NCBI GenBank assembly: GCA_016184315.1
Contig: JACPCU010000007.1
Coordinates: forward strand, 1-64,000
Length of the DNA: 64,000 bases
Direction: 5' to 3'
Origin: Nitrososphaerota archaeon
GTDB lineage: Archaea; Thermoproteota; Nitrososphaeria; Nitrososphaerales; JACQRY01
The notes under the pieces: generated by a model
The model's input: only the letters and a program-made list of their open reading frames with translations
Told to the model about the DNA's origin: nothing
Databases searched by the model: none
Part shown: positions 28,247 to 36,508 of the stretch, piece after piece
Layout: each line of letters opens with the position of its first letter
Position numbering within the stretch: the stretch's first letter is position 1
Made by a program: the position numbers and the translations under genes

Positions 28247-28880
28247 CGACGATCCTCCTTACATCCTGATATGCGAAGAACTTCAAGACGGGGATCAGCA
28301 GGGTTACCAGTCCAAAGACTCTCATAGCTACTGAGGTGGCGAGTAGGATGTCTCCTGGAGGGTAGAGGAAGGCAGCTATACGCATAAGTTCGCCCAGTGC
28401 GAGCATCCCTAATCCAGTGGCTATGATTACTGTAGCTCGCTTTCTGGTCCTTAGATACGCAACGACTGTCTCTAGGAGACCGTAGAACAGGAAGTAAGTT
28501 GATAACACTTTGAGGGCAGCGTCCAGCGTAAGAATGGGTATGAATGGTATGAATACAATGGGTACGGCGTGGCCGGCTCTCACGTCAACTGCGTGGGAGA
28601 AGGCTAGGAAGAAGTAGCCCATTGTTTGGAATACCGTTGCTACCACCAAAAGTATCGGAACCATCTGGATACCGGTCTGCCCAATCTGGCTGATGCCTGC
28701 CAGTCCGGATATTGAGAAACCGACGAAGAGCAAGAAGAATGCGAAGGTAAGACGCAGGAAAGTTGAGCTACCTGTTTCACGATAGCCTTTCAAAGCTATA
28801 TACCCTACTGAGAAACCGATGGAAGCCCCTACTATCTCCAGCAGACTCTCTACTATGCTTAGCATCGAGCTTTCGGGCAA
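28239..28880 (-). CDS. Seven-helix membrane protein, possible sensor
   Basis: 213 residues with about seven hydrophobic helices and short loops. No retinal-type Lys is evident to me. No named family is recognised. Its gene overlaps that of a winged-helix protein, an arrangement suggesting membrane sensing coupled to transcription. TTG 28880 (AAGG close upstream) or ATG 28865 starts it. Confidence 0.68.
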   Translation of the reverse strand: MPESSMLSIVESLLEIVGASIGFSVGYIALKGYRETGSSTFLRLTFAFFLLFVGFSISGLAGISQIGQTGIQMVPILLVVATVFQTMGYFFLAFSHAVDVRAGHAVPIVFIPFIPILTLDAALKVLSTYFLFYGLLETVVAYLRTRKRATVIIATGLGMLALGELMRIAAFLYPPGDILLATSVAMRVFGLVTLLIPVLKFFAYQDVRRIVDV

Positions 28881-28983
28881 TCCTTGTCTTGAGATACTTG
28901 TGATCTCAGAGATATAAAAATTGTCTTGTGTAAAGTTTCTTACACGTTTTTGTCTCAGAGGTTAGATAAAGTTTTTTCCATGG

Positions 28984-29250
28984 TTAACTACCTGATCTGA
29001 GAAAACTCCAGAGCATTGAGAGAAGAGAAATGATGATAAGGATTGGAGATGTCACAAACGTGAAACCATCTTTTCTGTATGCATAGAGGAGGATGGGTGG
29101 GACCTTTTCCAACTCCTCGGCAGAAGGTAGGTATTTCGCTAGCATAGGTAATAGGACTAGTAACGCTCCTGTGATTAGAATTATCCATCCAGCTATGCTG
29201 ACTGACTCAAGGGTTGAAACCATGCTGCGCTTGATGATAGTTTGACGCAT
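28984..29250 (-). CDS. DUF2905-like two-helix membrane protein
   Basis: 88 residues with two membrane helices flanking a LPSAEELEKVP…YRKDGFTFVTSP loop. This resembles the DUF2905 pattern (LPGD…GNF.FYFP then helix). The N-terminus may start at ATG 29223 instead. Function is unknown. Confidence 0.62.
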   Translation of the reverse strand: MRQTIIKRSMVSTLESVSIAGWIILITGALLVLLPMLAKYLPSAEELEKVPPILLYAYRKDGFTFVTSPILIIISLLSMLWSFLRSGS

Positions 29251-29330
29251 TTGATTAGCTTTCCTGAAGCGCTTATTTTTGAATAATCACTGCGCCAATG
29301 AGTCTATCTCAAAGCTTTTGTTTTTGCTGG

Positions 29331-29429
29331 GTGGCTTGTGCTTGTTTGTGTGTGTTTGTTGGCCTAGGGGGGGTTTAAGTAGGGTTGGGGTTTGTTTCTT
29401 GTTGTTTGGTTTTGTTTGAGGCGGTTTTC
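29331..29429 (+). repeat. Copy B of ~99-bp GT-rich dispersed repeat
   Basis: Matches copy A (21118-21206) in inverted orientation, with an extra TGTGTGTTTG inside. The copy ends 20 nt before the SUI1 start codon and includes TTTAAG at 29374-29379, a possible TATA element for that gene. Confidence 0.9.
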
Positions 29430-29448
29430 AGAGTATGTGTAGCGGAAT

Positions 29449-29757
29449 TTGGCGGAAATCTGTAGCCGATGTGGACTCCCCACGGATCTCTGTGTCTGTG
29501 AAGAACTCGAAAAAGACGAAACTAGGATTGTTGTCAGGCTTGAAATGAGGCGTTTCCGTAAGCCTACCACTATTATTGAAGGCTTGAACCCTAAGAGAAC
29601 TGATATTGAGAAGATGGCTCGGCAGCTAAAAAGCAAATTGGCTTGTGGAGGCACGGCGAAAGACGGTTATGTGATGCTTCAAGGTGACCATCGAGATAGC
29701 GTCAAGGAACACCTTGTATCTGCTGGATTCATAGAGTCTTCCATTGAGCTGCAATAG
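29449..29757 (+). CDS. sui1: Translation initiation factor aIF1 (SUI1)
   Basis: 102 residues. A short zinc knuckle (ICSRCGLPTDLCVCEE) precedes the SUI1 fold (IVVRLEMRRFRKPTTIIEGL, SKLACGGTAKDGYVMLQGDH), as in archaeal aIF1, which helps select the start codon on the small ribosomal subunit. The start codon is TTG; no in-frame ATG or GTG lies upstream. The neighbouring repeat seems to supply the promoter. Confidence 0.92.
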   Translation: MAEICSRCGLPTDLCVCEELEKDETRIVVRLEMRRFRKPTTIIEGLNPKRTDIEKMARQLKSKLACGGTAKDGYVMLQGDHRDSVKEHLVSAGFIESSIELQ

Positions 29758-30010
29758 GGCGCAGGGCTTGACTGACTCTTCGTCGGGTAACCCGTCTTTC
29801 CCAATTAAGATGAGGCTTAGACATGGGAAGAAGCTTTGCCCTAACTGCCTGGGGCCCTTGAAACCAGCTACATTCATCAGCGGATGGCTTGTCCCTGAGG
29901 AATATCTTTGCGAAGCATGCGGGTATGTGGGGCACGTCTCTTTAGAGGCTTCAAACAACCAAGAAGCTCCTGCAACTGGCAAAGACGATAGTAAAGGCCT
30001 AGGAGCTTGA
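29744..30010 (+). CDS. Zinc-ribbon protein
   Basis: 88 residues from TTG 29744, which overlaps sui1 by 14 nt, or 66 from ATG 29810 (MRLRHGKKLCPNC). It has one four-Cys ribbon: CPNCLGPLKPA…EYLCEACGYVG. The overlap implies translational coupling with aIF1. Function unknown. Confidence 0.65.
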   Translation: MSCNRAQGLTDSSSGNPSFPIKMRLRHGKKLCPNCLGPLKPATFISGWLVPEEYLCEACGYVGHVSLEASNNQEAPATGKDDSKGLGA

Positions 30011-30070
30011 GCTTGTCTGTCAACTAGTCCTATTAACCAGACCACTACTAATCGTGAAAGAATCATTCTT

Positions 30071-31138
30071 ATGGGAAGAATCGCCTTCATCTTACCGCAA
30101 CTGTTTACCGTAGTACTGATGATAGTGTCGTTTGGGCTGGGAGTTTACACAGTGTACCTAAGCCCCTTGGGCGCACCATCCATAGGGCAACCTTTAGGGG
30201 CTATTCCCATCTTTTTTCTAGGTTTAGGCCAGTCCATTAGCCTAGGCACTTCTGTAGGATTAGTCTTCGCTGTTCTGTTTGCTCTTTACGCTATCTTAGT
30301 GGGAGTAGCAATTGTGGGGCCTCGTCAAACTCTATTCAGAACGGTTAGCAGTGTTCTTAGACATGGCGTGGACAGCGCACTAGGCAACACTATGATGTTT
30401 GTTGCTTCGGTTTTTCCTGCCCTCTCGCTTATACTCATTGCCATAGAGAAGCTCCAAGACATTGCTGGAATACCTACTGGCAACCTTGTCGAGATGGACC
30501 CTATGATGACATTTGCCACCGTCAGCATAGCACCTATCACTGAAGAAATTGGCTTTCGCATGACTGTAATCGGTCTCTTGGCTTCAGCAATCCTAACAAG
30601 ACGGCCCAACCTAATGCAGACACTTAGAGTGCTCTGGCATCCTTCTAAAGCATTGGATGCTGATGGGACATCTGTTGATTCACAAAGGCGTAAGATTCTG
30701 ATAGCGATAGTTGTGTTCAGCTCGCTTACCTTTGGCTTGGCTCACGTCGCCTTTAAGACTGATTCAGGTGAAGGATGGCAGATAGGAAAGGTCACAACCA
30801 GCAGTCTGGCCGGAATAGCCCTAGGCTACACATACATCTACTACGGCATAACAGGCGCAATTCTGCTCCACTGGTCTTTCAATTACTTCATCAGCGCATA
30901 CCATTATTTCGATTGCAGTGTCATCCCAGAGGCGGGTTCATGCATAGGTTTGAACTCAGGTTTGACTGGCAGTTTCCTCGAAAACTATATCCTCGCAGCT
31001 GGAACCATCACTCTAGTGATTACTTGCACGTGGATACTCATGCGCTTCACGAGCGTCGGGCGTTCAGCAAAACTACTTCGGCAATCCAAAAAGAACTTTA
31101 GCGAACACCCCTTGTCCAATATTCTTCAGTCATACTAA
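30071..31138 (+). CDS. CPBP-family intramembrane metalloprotease
   Basis: 355 residues with about eight membrane helices and the CPBP/Abi motifs: EEIGFR (motif 1), FGLAHV (motif 2) and LHWSFNY (motif 3). These are the Glu, His and His/Asn residues for zinc-dependent intramembrane cleavage. The C-terminal tail is basic. The substrate is unknown; the gene stands alone. Confidence 0.85.
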   Translation: MGRIAFILPQLFTVVLMIVSFGLGVYTVYLSPLGAPSIGQPLGAIPIFFLGLGQSISLGTSVGLVFAVLFALYAILVGVAIVGPRQTLFRTVSSVLRHGVDSALGNTMMFVASVFPALSLILIAIEKLQDIAGIPTGNLVEMDPMMTFATVSIAPITEEIGFRMTVIGLLASAILTRRPNLMQTLRVLWHPSKALDADGTSVDSQRRKILIAIVVFSSLTFGLAHVAFKTDSGEGWQIGKVTTSSLAGIALGYTYIYYGITGAILLHWSFNYFISAYHYFDCSVIPEAGSCIGLNSGLTGSFLENYILAAGTITLVITCTWILMRFTSVGRSAKLLRQSKKNFSEHPLSNILQSY

Positions 31139-31142
31139 TAAT

Positions 31143-31628
31143 TCACCGCTTATAGCCTATTCTGCGTAGAAACTTATGCCTCTCTTCCCGATCACTTTCC
31201 GACTCCACTCCCTTGCTCTTCATCCCGTCTATAACACCCATTACCCCTATGCCCTGCTTTGTTTCAGCAAGCACGACTTCTACTGGGTTGGCAGTAGCGC
31301 AGTATATGCACGCGACCTCATCCAAGCCCTTGACACGGTTCAACACGTTGATGGGGTATGCGTCCTTTAGTAGAACTACGAACACATGGCCAGCGGAAAG
31401 TGTCAACGCGATTTCAATAGCCCTATTCTCGAGCTCAGAGTCGTTTCCATCATGTCTAACAAGACCAGGACCACTCGACTCGCAGAACGCCACACCAAAT
31501 CTTATGGAAGGGCTGTTGGAAGACAGGGTTTCGTAGAGATCTTCGACTGTCTTTATGAAATGGGACTGCCCCAGAATTAGGTTAACATTTTCAGGAACTT
31601 GTATCTTAGCGATTCTAAGGTTCACCAA
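31143..31628 (-). CDS. Adenosine-specific kinase (DUF355) family
   Basis: 161 residues matching PF04008: LRIAKIQVPENVNLILGQSH near the start, IRFGVAFCESSGPGLVRHDG, GHVFVVLLKDAYPINVLN, IYCATANPVEVVLAET. A Pyrobaculum member was reported to bind adenosine or ADP-like ligands. The start is TTG or the next codon GTG. It converges with the protease gene. Confidence 0.85.
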   Translation of the reverse strand: MVNLRIAKIQVPENVNLILGQSHFIKTVEDLYETLSSNSPSIRFGVAFCESSGPGLVRHDGNDSELENRAIEIALTLSAGHVFVVLLKDAYPINVLNRVKGLDEVACIYCATANPVEVVLAETKQGIGVMGVIDGMKSKGVESESDREERHKFLRRIGYKR

Positions 31629-31780
31629 CTTTAATCAACTACTTCCCAGAAAACAGAAACTTCATGTTTATATGGTTCTCTAAACCTGATTTTCACGAAT
31701 TAGGTCAACCTCTCAGGCATACTTACCAAATCCTTAGTCGTTAGTCAAAAATTTGTAACCTAGGCCTCTTTAGCCATAAT

Positions 31781-31790
31781 GCTTATATAT
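31781..31790 (+). promoter_or_regulatory. Strong TATA box of the TFB gene
   Basis: GCTTATATAT lies 55-64 nt ahead of ATG 31845, predicting a start of transcription near 31812 and a leader of about 30 nt. GGTGTGAT (31830-31837) just before the ATG may serve as a ribosome-binding site. Confidence 0.6.
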
Positions 31791-31844
31791 TACGAAAAGA
31801 GAAACTGAATCAAGAAAATAAAAGTATTGCGGTGTGATGTTTCT

Positions 31845-32783
31845 ATGTCATCTCGTAGAGACTACTCAGGATTATTCGAGTTGCAACGCAGCGTGGAACG
31901 CTGCCCTAGATGCGGAAAGGGACCCATGGTCGTGGATACAGCCTTGGGCGAACTGTTCTGCAGCACCTGTGGATATGTAGTCAGAGAAAAAATCGAGGAA
32001 GTAGGCCCAGAGTGGAGAGCTTTCTCTAAAGAAGAAAAAGACGACCGAAGCCGCACAGGCGTACCCGCATCTCTCGCTATGCATGATATGGGTCTAGCCA
32101 CGGTCATAGGGATGGAGGACAGGGACGCCTCAGGACGGTCTTTGCCTGCTTCCATGCGAGCAACCATCGAAAGGTTGCGCACTTGGGATGGTCGAAGCCA
32201 GGTCCATGAACCTGTTGACCGAAACCTCAGACAGGCCTTCAGCGAACTAGACCGACTAGCAGACAAGCTCAGTGTTCGCGACGCTGTTATAGAAAAAGCT
32301 GCATACATCTACCGTAAAGCTTTGGAGAGAGGCTTGGTAAGAGGCAGATCCATCTCCGCCTTAATAGCTGCGTCTCTATACGCGGCCTGCAGGGACACCG
32401 AGACACCCAGAACTCTGAAAGATGTTATGGCAGTCAGCAATGTCAAGAAGAAGGACATTGCTAGATGTTACCGCTTACTGCTCAGAGAATTAGATCTGCG
32501 GATGCCTGTAGTGGATCCAACAAAATGTGTTTCCCGTATTGCAAGCAAAGCGGGGCTCTCAGAGAAGACCAAGAGAAAGGCTCTTGAAATCCTGAAGAAA
32601 GCAGAGGAGACAAGGACTTCTGCGGGAAAAGACCCCATGGGCCTTGCAGCAGCAGCATTATACGTGGCCTGCGTGCTGGAAGGAGAGAACAAGACCCAGA
32701 AAGAAGTAGCTGAAGCTGCGGGCGTAACCGAGGTAACCATCCGGAACCGCTACAAGGGGCTCAAAGCCGCCCTGAAGCTATAG
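31845..32783 (+). CDS. tfb: Transcription initiation factor TFB
   Basis: About 312 residues. Zinc ribbon (CPRCGKGPMVVDTALGE, then FCSTCGYVV), B-finger/linker (EWRAFSKEEKDDRSRTGVPA), and two cyclin folds (…RSISALIAASLYAACRDTET; …DPMGLAAAALYVACVLEGE). TFB recruits RNA polymerase to TBP-bound promoters. ATG 31845 is preferred to TTG 31827. Confidence 0.96.
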   Translation: MSSRRDYSGLFELQRSVERCPRCGKGPMVVDTALGELFCSTCGYVVREKIEEVGPEWRAFSKEEKDDRSRTGVPASLAMHDMGLATVIGMEDRDASGRSLPASMRATIERLRTWDGRSQVHEPVDRNLRQAFSELDRLADKLSVRDAVIEKAAYIYRKALERGLVRGRSISALIAASLYAACRDTETPRTLKDVMAVSNVKKKDIARCYRLLLRELDLRMPVVDPTKCVSRIASKAGLSEKTKRKALEILKKAEETRTSAGKDPMGLAAAALYVACVLEGENKTQKEVAEAAGVTEVTIRNRYKGLKAALKL

Positions 32784-32786
32784 GGC

Positions 32787-33320
32787 CTATCTGTTTGTAT
32801 TAGATATCCGTAGACGTCTTTCTAGCAGACGCAGGGCTTCGCCGATAGCATCCAAGAAGTCGTTCAGCTTATACTTTGGAGCTGCGCCTGCCTTGCTGTA
32901 TCTGCTCAGAGACTTTTCGACAGCTGCAAGAGTGGTGAAAAGTTCAGCCTCCGTGTCCAGAAGCCTGTTAAGCCTATGTGGGTTTATTCTATATTTCCTG
33001 TCAACCAGTTCCGCGTAAACATCTTTCTTCTGCTTCAGATTGTTTGCTAGCTGATGAATGGCGGATTCAAGAGCAAGTATGTTCTCCTTGTCGGTGTCCA
33101 ACGAGGAATATTTTCTTATCGCCTCGATCTTCCCGGAAAGGTTGTCGGCGATTGCCTCTAGATTCTGTTGAACGTACGTGTCTACTTCCTTCATTTCCTG
33201 AAGTGTTGAAGAGCCTCGTCTCGCAGCTGCTTGAATCTTCAAGATCAAGTTAGGGAAAGGAGTTGTCTCTATCCGTGGTTTCTCCGTCGAACTGTCCTTG
33301 CCTCTACTGCTGCCTGTCAT
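32787..33320 (-). CDS. Coiled-coil protein of unknown function
   Basis: 177 residues, mostly helical and highly charged, with likely coiled coil across about 40-150 (EAIADNLSGKIEAIRKYSS, HQLANNLKQKKDVYAELVDR). A disordered Ser/Thr-rich head precedes it. No family recognised. It ends 3 nt from the convergent TFB gene. Confidence 0.66.
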   Translation of the reverse strand: MTGSSRGKDSSTEKPRIETTPFPNLILKIQAAARRGSSTLQEMKEVDTYVQQNLEAIADNLSGKIEAIRKYSSLDTDKENILALESAIHQLANNLKQKKDVYAELVDRKYRINPHRLNRLLDTEAELFTTLAAVEKSLSRYSKAGAAPKYKLNDFLDAIGEALRLLERRLRISNTNR

Positions 33321-33630
33321 CTGCCGCCTACTGCCAAGGACGAATTGCTTAAATGCTAATCGCGCAGCGTAGTGGCCTGCATCTTAGGCGGAACTAATAT
33401 TATCGATGTGAACCTCATGTCTAGAGTCAAGATAACGAGCAAAGGAGCATCTCTGTTTATCGCTCCGCCAAACCACCGCTGACAGATCAGGTCTCCAAGA
33501 CCCACAAGAACTCCAACTGGAATAGTTTTTAAGAGGCGGATAGAAAGGGCGCGATACTACTCAGCATGTTCCTCTGGAACGCTCCTGTCATATTCGCCGC
33601 GGATGCAACCCGCCAAGGAGGCATCTTAAC
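33321..33630. other. Intergenic region with possible leader peptide
   Basis: No RNA gene is seen. TTTTTAAG near 33525 may be a TATA element. A 22-codon frame (ATG 33566 to TGA 33632-33634) ends overlapping the GTG start of the next gene and could be a leader peptide. AAGGAGG at 33615-33621 is a strong Shine-Dalgarno site for GTG 33631. Confidence 0.4.
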
Positions 33631-34257
33631 GTGAATGAACATGCCCGATCAGCCATAATCATTGCTGACATCAAAGGAAACCATCTCCTGCCAAGAAAGT
33701 TTGCTAACCAAGAAGAAGAATCCAATATTCTAGAGTATGTCCTCGACTCGGTTTGGACGATAGCAGACGAAATCTACGTCATCTTTGACAAGGAACCTGA
33801 TCTCCAATTAGTAGAAGACATCGCCCCATTCGGAGTCAAAATCATGGTTCAGCCAAGAAGCTCTCTGGTGTCAAGGATCGACGTTTGCTTCAAGGCCAGC
33901 AGATCCGAATACTCCCTAATAGTATCATCAAACCGCCCTTTTGTCAAACCTAACGTCGCTTTTGCTCTGTTTGAAGCAGCCCGGGGTCATGATGCAGCGG
34001 TGCCCAAGTGGAGAGATGGGCGAGTTGAGCCCTTACTGGCAGTCTACAGAAAACAGACCTTCCTAAAGATCAGCCCCCAGATCGAAGATTCCAACAGACC
34101 AGAAGAGATAGTTGACCACTTGTATGCAATACGATTTGTGCAGGTTGAAGATGAATTGAGTCAATTGGATCCTGATTTGAATTCGTTTTTCAGCGTCAAC
34201 ACCGAAGAGGATCTGCAAAAGGCTCGCGCACTGGCTGCAGTAGGCAAGCACCTATGA
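33631..34257 (+). CDS. MobA-like nucleotidyltransferase
   Basis: 208 residues of the MobA/CTP-transferase fold: ILEYVLDSVWTIADEIYVIF, SLIVSSNRPFVKPNVAFALF, GRVEPLLAVYRKQTFL, FFSVNTEEDLQKA. The canonical N-terminal GGxSxRMG loop is not evident (here IIIADIKGNHLLPRKF), so molybdopterin guanylyl transfer is uncertain. GTG start with AAGGAGG 9 nt upstream. Confidence 0.75.
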   Translation: MNEHARSAIIIADIKGNHLLPRKFANQEEESNILEYVLDSVWTIADEIYVIFDKEPDLQLVEDIAPFGVKIMVQPRSSLVSRIDVCFKASRSEYSLIVSSNRPFVKPNVAFALFEAARGHDAAVPKWRDGRVEPLLAVYRKQTFLKISPQIEDSNRPEEIVDHLYAIRFVQVEDELSQLDPDLNSFFSVNTEEDLQKARALAAVGKHL

Positions 34258-34271
34258 GATAGATTCAGGTG

Positions 34272-35231
34272 ATGTTCGCCTTGTGTAAAGTAGGAGTATT
34301 CCGTGGCGAAAATCTGTTGAAGTACGCTTTCCCCGGAGGGCATCCTATGACAAGCCGAAGACTGGAACACTTCTGGCAAGTTTTGGGAGAAGACGAAGTC
34401 TACCGCGAAGGTAGGGTCGTGCTTTTGGAGCCAGTTATGGCGGGAGAAGCCCAGCTACTGGCTTTTCACACAAGAGACTACGTAGAATTCGTGAGAAAAG
34501 CCTCTGAAACAGGATCAGGGTATCTTGACTACGGGGATACACCTGCTTTCCCAGGCGTGTTTGAAGCGGCGTTACATTCTGCTGGCTCAACACTCAAAGG
34601 ACTGGACATGGTCATGAGAGGCGAGATCGATCATGTCTTCAACCCTATGGGTGGTCTCCACCACGCCCGAAGAGATAGAGGAGGAGGTTTCTGCGTCTTC
34701 AACGACGCTGCCTTGGTCATAGTCACAGCAAAGCAAAGTTACCATGTCGACAGGGTGCTTTACGTTGACATAGATGTCCATCACGGAGACGGTGTTTTCT
34801 ACGAGCTTTACGACGATCCAGCTGTCCTCATAGCTGATATCCATGAAAACGGTCGATTTCTTTACCCTGGAACGGGTTTCGAATTTGAAACTGGTGAGGG
34901 AAGAGCTAAGGGCACCAAGCTTAACATCCCCCTTTCCCCGGGTGCCGGAGACAAAGAGTTCAAAGAAGCATTTAACAGAGTGATCAAGTTTGCCGAAGAT
35001 GCCCGGCCTGATCTAATCGTTCTGCAGGCTGGCGCAGACGGGTTAAGAGGCGATCCCCTTGCTCACCTACAGTATAGCGAAGAGGCCCACAGGCACGCGG
35101 CCTCGTTTCTTCATGTTCTTTCCCATGAATCCTGCGGGGGTAGGATCGTCGCCATGGGTGGCGGCGGATATTCAATTGAGAACTGTTCGAAGGCTTGGAT
35201 GGCGGTTGTAAGAGTCTTAACTGGAATTTGA
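34272..35231 (+). CDS. Histone deacetylase-family (AcuC-like) hydrolase
   Basis: About 319 residues of the class I/II HDAC fold. Motifs: FNPMGGLHHARRDRGGGFCV, YVDIDVHHGDGVFYELYDD, QAGADGLRGDPLAHL, GGGGYSIENCSKAW. The zinc ligands (DxH, D) and His-His pair are present. It may deacetylate chromatin proteins or small acetylated compounds. It starts 14 nt after the MobA-like gene and may share its transcript. Confidence 0.9.
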   Translation: MFALCKVGVFRGENLLKYAFPGGHPMTSRRLEHFWQVLGEDEVYREGRVVLLEPVMAGEAQLLAFHTRDYVEFVRKASETGSGYLDYGDTPAFPGVFEAALHSAGSTLKGLDMVMRGEIDHVFNPMGGLHHARRDRGGGFCVFNDAALVIVTAKQSYHVDRVLYVDIDVHHGDGVFYELYDDPAVLIADIHENGRFLYPGTGFEFETGEGRAKGTKLNIPLSPGAGDKEFKEAFNRVIKFAEDARPDLIVLQAGADGLRGDPLAHLQYSEEAHRHAASFLHVLSHESCGGRIVAMGGGGYSIENCSKAWMAVVRVLTGI

Positions 35232-35404
35232 CTGCACTTATGTGGCGCATGCAACTACTTTGAACTTTTTTAGCGACTAGTTCACTTTTTTCGGCAAACA
35301 TGAGCATATTCATTCAGAAGTCTTAATATCAACGAGAAGCTATGTTAGCTCCCGAGAAGGGAAGCTAAGGTCAGCCGCATCTAGTTTAGTAGGGAGAATG
35401 TATT

Positions 35405-35605
35405 ATGAGTCTAACCCAGACTCGGCGGGCCGTAGCCATATGCAAATGGTGCGGAAGAAGACTTGGCACAGAGTACTACTATCGATGCAAGACCTGCGGA
35501 GCGACTTACTGCTATGTCCACTCCAGCAAACATGAACATGGAGATGAGACTAGGTCTTGGCTGTCCGCCGACCGCAAGAAGCCTATTCTCCGTTCCAAAG
35601 CGTGA
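35405..35605 (+). CDS. AN1-type-like zinc finger protein
   Basis: 66 residues. CKWCGRRLGTEYYYRCKTCG is followed by TYCYVHSSKHEHGD, giving C-x2-C, C-x2-C, and C-x2-H-x4-H spacing similar to AN1 fingers. Possible protein or nucleic-acid adaptor. TATA-like CTTAATATC lies about 75 nt ahead. It converges directly with larB. Confidence 0.7.
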   Translation: MSLTQTRRAVAICKWCGRRLGTEYYYRCKTCGATYCYVHSSKHEHGDETRSWLSADRKKPILRSKA

Positions 35606-36379
35606 TTAGGGTCTTCGCCTAGACGTTCTCTTAGCGATAAGCGCTGCCACGGTGCCGGCTGCTACTCCGCCATCTATGTTAACTACGCTTATCCCTAGGG
35701 AACATGATTGAAGCATCGTCATCAGGGCTGCCAACCCTTTTTCACCCAACCCGTATCCGAAGGAGGTTGGTACCCCTATTACAGGAAGGTCTACTAATCC
35801 TGCTACCACGGAAGGTAGGGCACCCTCCATTCCAGCCACTACCACAATAACGTCAACATTTTCTTCCAGCATCTTCTTGAGAGCTTTGAAGACCCTATGG
35901 ACGCCTGCTACCCCCACATCATAGCTTGAGATAACTCTACACCCCATTTCACTGGCCACTACCTCCACCTCCTCCGCTACGGGAATATCCGATGTTCCAG
36001 CTGTCAGAATTCCGACGACTCCGCCATACATTGATGTATGATATCCCTTTCTTTTCACCACAACCATTCTTCCATTGGATCTGACTTCGAGCTTCGCTCT
36101 CTTCGATAATCTCCTTTGAAGAAAATTCAATTGCTCTATGCTCACCCTGCTGACCATCACCCTGCCATTAGATTCCAACAGCCTAACAACGATTTCCGAC
36201 AAGTCTTGCAGCGTCTTACCCTCCGCGAAGACAATTTCAGGGATACCCTTACGGGCCTCACGGTTCACATCAAGCTTGGCATACCGCTCAACCTCGTCAA
36301 TGGCTGAAACCCTGATAAGCTTCTCAGCCTCTTCTACCGAGATCTCTCCCCTTGCAAGCCGCTCCAAGTGGTTCCGCAC
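35606..36379 (-). CDS. larB: Nickel-pincer cofactor biosynthesis protein LarB
   Basis: 257 residues. Helical N-terminus (LARGEISVEEAEKLIR), RKGIPEIVFAEGKT, then a PurE-like carboxylase core: GILTAGTSDIPVAEEVEVVA, SYDVGVAGVHRVFKAL, VVAGMEGALPSVVAGLVDLP, GIPTSFGYG-type loop and INIDGG-like end (VVNIDGGVAAG). LarB carboxylates and hydrolyses nicotinic acid adenine dinucleotide to start pincer cofactor synthesis. larC and larE lie 9-10 kb away. Confidence 0.93.
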   Translation of the reverse strand: MRNHLERLARGEISVEEAEKLIRVSAIDEVERYAKLDVNREARKGIPEIVFAEGKTLQDLSEIVVRLLESNGRVMVSRVSIEQLNFLQRRLSKRAKLEVRSNGRMVVVKRKGYHTSMYGGVVGILTAGTSDIPVAEEVEVVASEMGCRVISSYDVGVAGVHRVFKALKKMLEENVDVIVVVAGMEGALPSVVAGLVDLPVIGVPTSFGYGLGEKGLAALMTMLQSCSLGISVVNIDGGVAAGTVAALIAKRTSRRRP

Positions 36380-36508
36380 ACTCTTCTACCCGATGCTCGG
36401 ACTACAAGAATCTGTGTTAATTAAACTGGAGCATGAATCAAATGCTTCAAGTTTTAGCCTTATTTATCATAACATTCTTATGGTTGAGATCCGCATCCGA
36501 ATGCGGTT

